Under the pieces are notes generated by a model. It was not told the DNA's origin. It searched no databases and was given only the letters and a program-made list of their open reading frames with translations. Both the position numbers and the translations under genes were made by a program. 15,587 nt of DNA from Planctomycetaceae bacterium (GTDB taxonomy: Bacteria; Planctomycetota; Phycisphaerae; Phycisphaerales; SM1A02), in contig CANJIC010000019.1 of NCBI GenBank assembly GCA_947474205.1, positions 1-15,587 of the forward strand, written 5' to 3'. Positions 13,485 to 15,587 of this stretch are shown here, one piece after another (the stretch's first letter is position 1; each line of letters opens with the position of its first letter).

Positions 13485-15584
13485 TCAAGGGCGAATCCGT
13501 TTGCCGCTAGCGCGCGTGCCAGGCATGCCCGCGTTGGCCGAGCGCTTTTGCAATGGCTCCTCTTCGGGCAACACCATTCCTTCCACCAGGGGCGCGGCCT
13601 TCAAGCGGTTGATGCGGTCCCGCAATTTCGCGGCCGTCTCAAATTCCATCGACTCGGCGGCATTCAACATGTCCGCATGCATGGCTTCCAACATTTCCTC
13701 GCGGTCCATTTCGTTGTCGTCTTTGCGCCCAGCGGCGGCGCGCACGCTGCGAGATGCCGCCAATTCCTGCTCAATTCCGCGGCGAATTGCCTTGCGAATG
13801 GTTTCTGGGGTGATGTTGTTGGCGGTGTTGTGTGCGATTTGTTTTTGGCGACGCCGTGACACTTCATCAATCGCCGCCTGCATTTCCTTGGTCACTTTGT
13901 CGGCGTACAAAATAGCCTGTGAGTTCGCGTTGCGCGCCGCGCGACCCATGGTTTGAATCAAACTGGAGGTGCTGCGCAAAAAGCCTTGACGATCGGCGTC
14001 TAAAATACAAACCAAACTCACTTCCGGAAGATCAAGTCCTTCGCGCAGCAAATTCACTCCGATTAAAATGTCGTACACGCCCTCGCGCAATTCACGCAGC
14101 AGCTCAAGGCGATCAAGCGTTTCAATTTCGCTGTGCAGATAGCGCACGCGCAAGCCTTGCTTGTCCAAGTGCGTGCACAAATCTTCACACAATCTTTTGG
14201 TGAGCGCGGTGACCAGCGTGCGCTCACCACGCGCGGCGCGCTCACGTGCGCGCTCGATTAAATCCGCCACCTGCGTCAATGCGGGCAAGATGGTGATGGG
14301 GGGGTCCACAAGTCCAGTGGGGCGGATCACTTGTTCGGTGACAACGCCGCCGCAATGCTCTAGTTCCCACGCGCTTGGCGTGGCGCTTACCAAAATAGTT
14401 TGCGGCACCAGTGATTCAAATTCTGGAAACATCAGCGGGCGATTGTCCAGCGCCGCCGGCAGGCGAAAGCCATGTTCCACAAGCGTTTCCTTGCGTTTTC
14501 GATCGCCAAAGTACATGCCACGCATTTGTGAAACTGTGACATGCGACTCGTCGATCACGCACAGCCAATCATTTTTGTCGCGCCCGGGAATGCTGCGAAA
14601 ATAATCCAGCAAGCAATAGGCGCGCTCGCCAGCGTTGCGGCCATCAAAGTAGCGGCTGTAATTTTCAATGCCACTGCAGAAGCCAGTCTCTTGAATCATT
14701 TCCATGTCGTACTGCACGCGGCCTTGCAGGCGCTGCGCCTCCACCAGCTTTCCAGCGGAGCGCAATTCAAGAACCCGCGCGGTCAAATCCGCGCGCATCA
14801 GGCCAAGGGCTTTGTGCATCTGATCCTCCGGCATCATGTAGTGCTTGGCTGGAAAAATAAACGCGGCCACTTCCTCGGCTAAAATTTCGCCGCTCACTGG
14901 ATCCACAATTTCAATGCGCTCCACTTCGTCTCCAAACATGCCAATGCGAATAGCGTGTTGCTCGTAGGCGGGATAGACCTCGATCAAATCGCCGCGCACG
15001 CGAAAGGTGCCGCGCTCCGGCGCCACCTCGTTGCGGATGTATTGCATGGTGGTTAAACCAAGGAAAAAGCCTCGCCGATCAAGCTTTTCGCCACGGCGCA
15101 CCGCCAACATTCGGTTCATGTATTCGGCGGGACTACCCAATCCGTACAAGCAACTCACGCTGGCAACAACAATCACATCTTGGCGCGAAAGCAAAGCGCT
15201 GGTGGTTGCAAGGCGCAGGCGATCCAAGTCGTCGTTACGCGACGCGTCCTTCTCAATGTAAATATCGCGCTGCGGTATATACGCCTCTGGTTGGTAGTAG
15301 TCGTAGAAACTCACAAAATAATTCACCGAGTTGTTTGGAAATAATTCGCGCAACTCTTCATACAGTTGCGCGGCAAGCGTTTTGTTGTGGCTGATCACAA
15401 GCGTGGGTTTGCGCACGCGCTCAATGACATTGGCAATTGTGAATGTTTTTCCTGTGCCCGTGGCGCCAAGCAATGTTTGCCATTGACGACCTTGGTTCAA
15501 ACCCTCCACCAACGACTCGATCGCCGCCGGTTGATCGCCCGTGGGAACAAATGGAGCATGAATTTCAAAGGCGCGATCGCTCAC
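13485..15584 (-). CDS. uvrB: Excinuclease ABC subunit B (699 aa)
   Basis: Helicase-like ATPase that receives damaged DNA from UvrA, verifies the lesion and recruits UvrC. Visible: Walker A GATGTGKT (40-47), the damage-probing beta-hairpin region around YDYYQPEAYIP and EKDASRNDDLDRLR, the DESH box near 342-345, helicase motif QTMGRAARN in the second RecA domain, and a C-terminal UVR motif (ETAAKLRDRI, about 640-655) that contacts UvrA or UvrC. It is slightly longer than E. coli UvrB (673 aa) owing to a basic tail ending GTRASGKRIRP. The GTG at 15584 gives MSDRAFEIHAPFVPTGDQP, a proper UvrB N terminus, but only three bases of upstream sequence are in the window, so an earlier start cannot be excluded. 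Stop TGA 13487-13485. Confidence 0.97.
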   Translation of the reverse strand: MSDRAFEIHAPFVPTGDQPAAIESLVEGLNQGRQWQTLLGATGTGKTFTIANVIERVRKPTLVISHNKTLAAQLYEELRELFPNNSVNYFVSFYDYYQPEAYIPQRDIYIEKDASRNDDLDRLRLATTSALLSRQDVIVVASVSCLYGLGSPAEYMNRMLAVRRGEKLDRRGFFLGLTTMQYIRNEVAPERGTFRVRGDLIEVYPAYEQHAIRIGMFGDEVERIEIVDPVSGEILAEEVAAFIFPAKHYMMPEDQMHKALGLMRADLTARVLELRSAGKLVEAQRLQGRVQYDMEMIQETGFCSGIENYSRYFDGRNAGERAYCLLDYFRSIPGRDKNDWLCVIDESHVTVSQMRGMYFGDRKRKETLVEHGFRLPAALDNRPLMFPEFESLVPQTILVSATPSAWELEHCGGVVTEQVIRPTGLVDPPITILPALTQVADLIERARERAARGERTLVTALTKRLCEDLCTHLDKQGLRVRYLHSEIETLDRLELLRELREGVYDILIGVNLLREGLDLPEVSLVCILDADRQGFLRSTSSLIQTMGRAARNANSQAILYADKVTKEMQAAIDEVSRRRQKQIAHNTANNITPETIRKAIRRGIEQELAASRSVRAAAGRKDDNEMDREEMLEAMHADMLNAAESMEFETAAKLRDRINRLKAAPLVEGMVLPEEEPLQKRSANAGMPGTRASGKRIRP

Positions 15585-15587
15585 ACC

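Overview
The window looks like a chromosomal housekeeping segment of a planctomycete-like bacterium (Planctomycetota; a Phycisphaerae-type lineage is my guess). The reasons are family-level signatures read by eye: a ribonuclease HII relative with DEAGYG in place of the usual DEAGRG, a PurN with a KFGGRGMWG loop, a stand-alone HPr/EIIA pair without sugar permeases, and few strong Shine-Dalgarno sequences. Codon use looks uniform. I see no tRNA, rRNA, transposon, prophage or CRISPR array.

Layout. (1) 1-2655, minus strand: a ribonuclease HII-like gene, then, after a roughly 275-base gap with hairpins, the 5' part of an elongation factor G gene. The EF-G frame is broken by one in-frame TAG at 107-109 and continues as good EF-G sequence to the window edge. 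(2) 2753-4308, plus strand: a class I (DhnA/FbaB-type) fructose-bisphosphate aldolase, translationally coupled to a small lipoprotein that resembles the SecD P1 head domain. (3) 4310-6337, minus strand: a P1B-type metal ATPase with a CPG membrane motif and no N-terminal metal-binding domain. A CRP/FNR-type box lies just upstream. (4) 6586-12896, minus strand: a compact run in the order uvrA, acyl-CoA thioesterase, purN, hpf, ptsN, ptsH-like, gpsA, with several ATGA overlaps or very short gaps. (5) 12897-13484: an AT-richer spacer holding an 18-bp dyad, nested inverted repeats, a 62-codon plus-strand ORF and an intrinsic terminator. (6) 13485-15584, minus strand: uvrB, starting at the window edge.

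How the genes work together. UvrA and UvrB are the damage-recognition proteins of nucleotide excision repair. The hpf-ptsN-HPr block recalls the proteobacterial rpoN-hpf-ptsN-npr cluster, so it probably links phosphotransfer signalling to ribosome hibernation and metabolism. PurN and GpsA supply purine and phospholipid precursors, and the aldolase serves glycolysis or gluconeogenesis.

No clearly new multi-gene system is visible. The points most worth checking are the in-frame amber codon in EF-G, the small gene with a structured leader between uvrA and uvrB, the FNR-type box before the ATPase, and the altered GRG motif in the ribonuclease HII relative.
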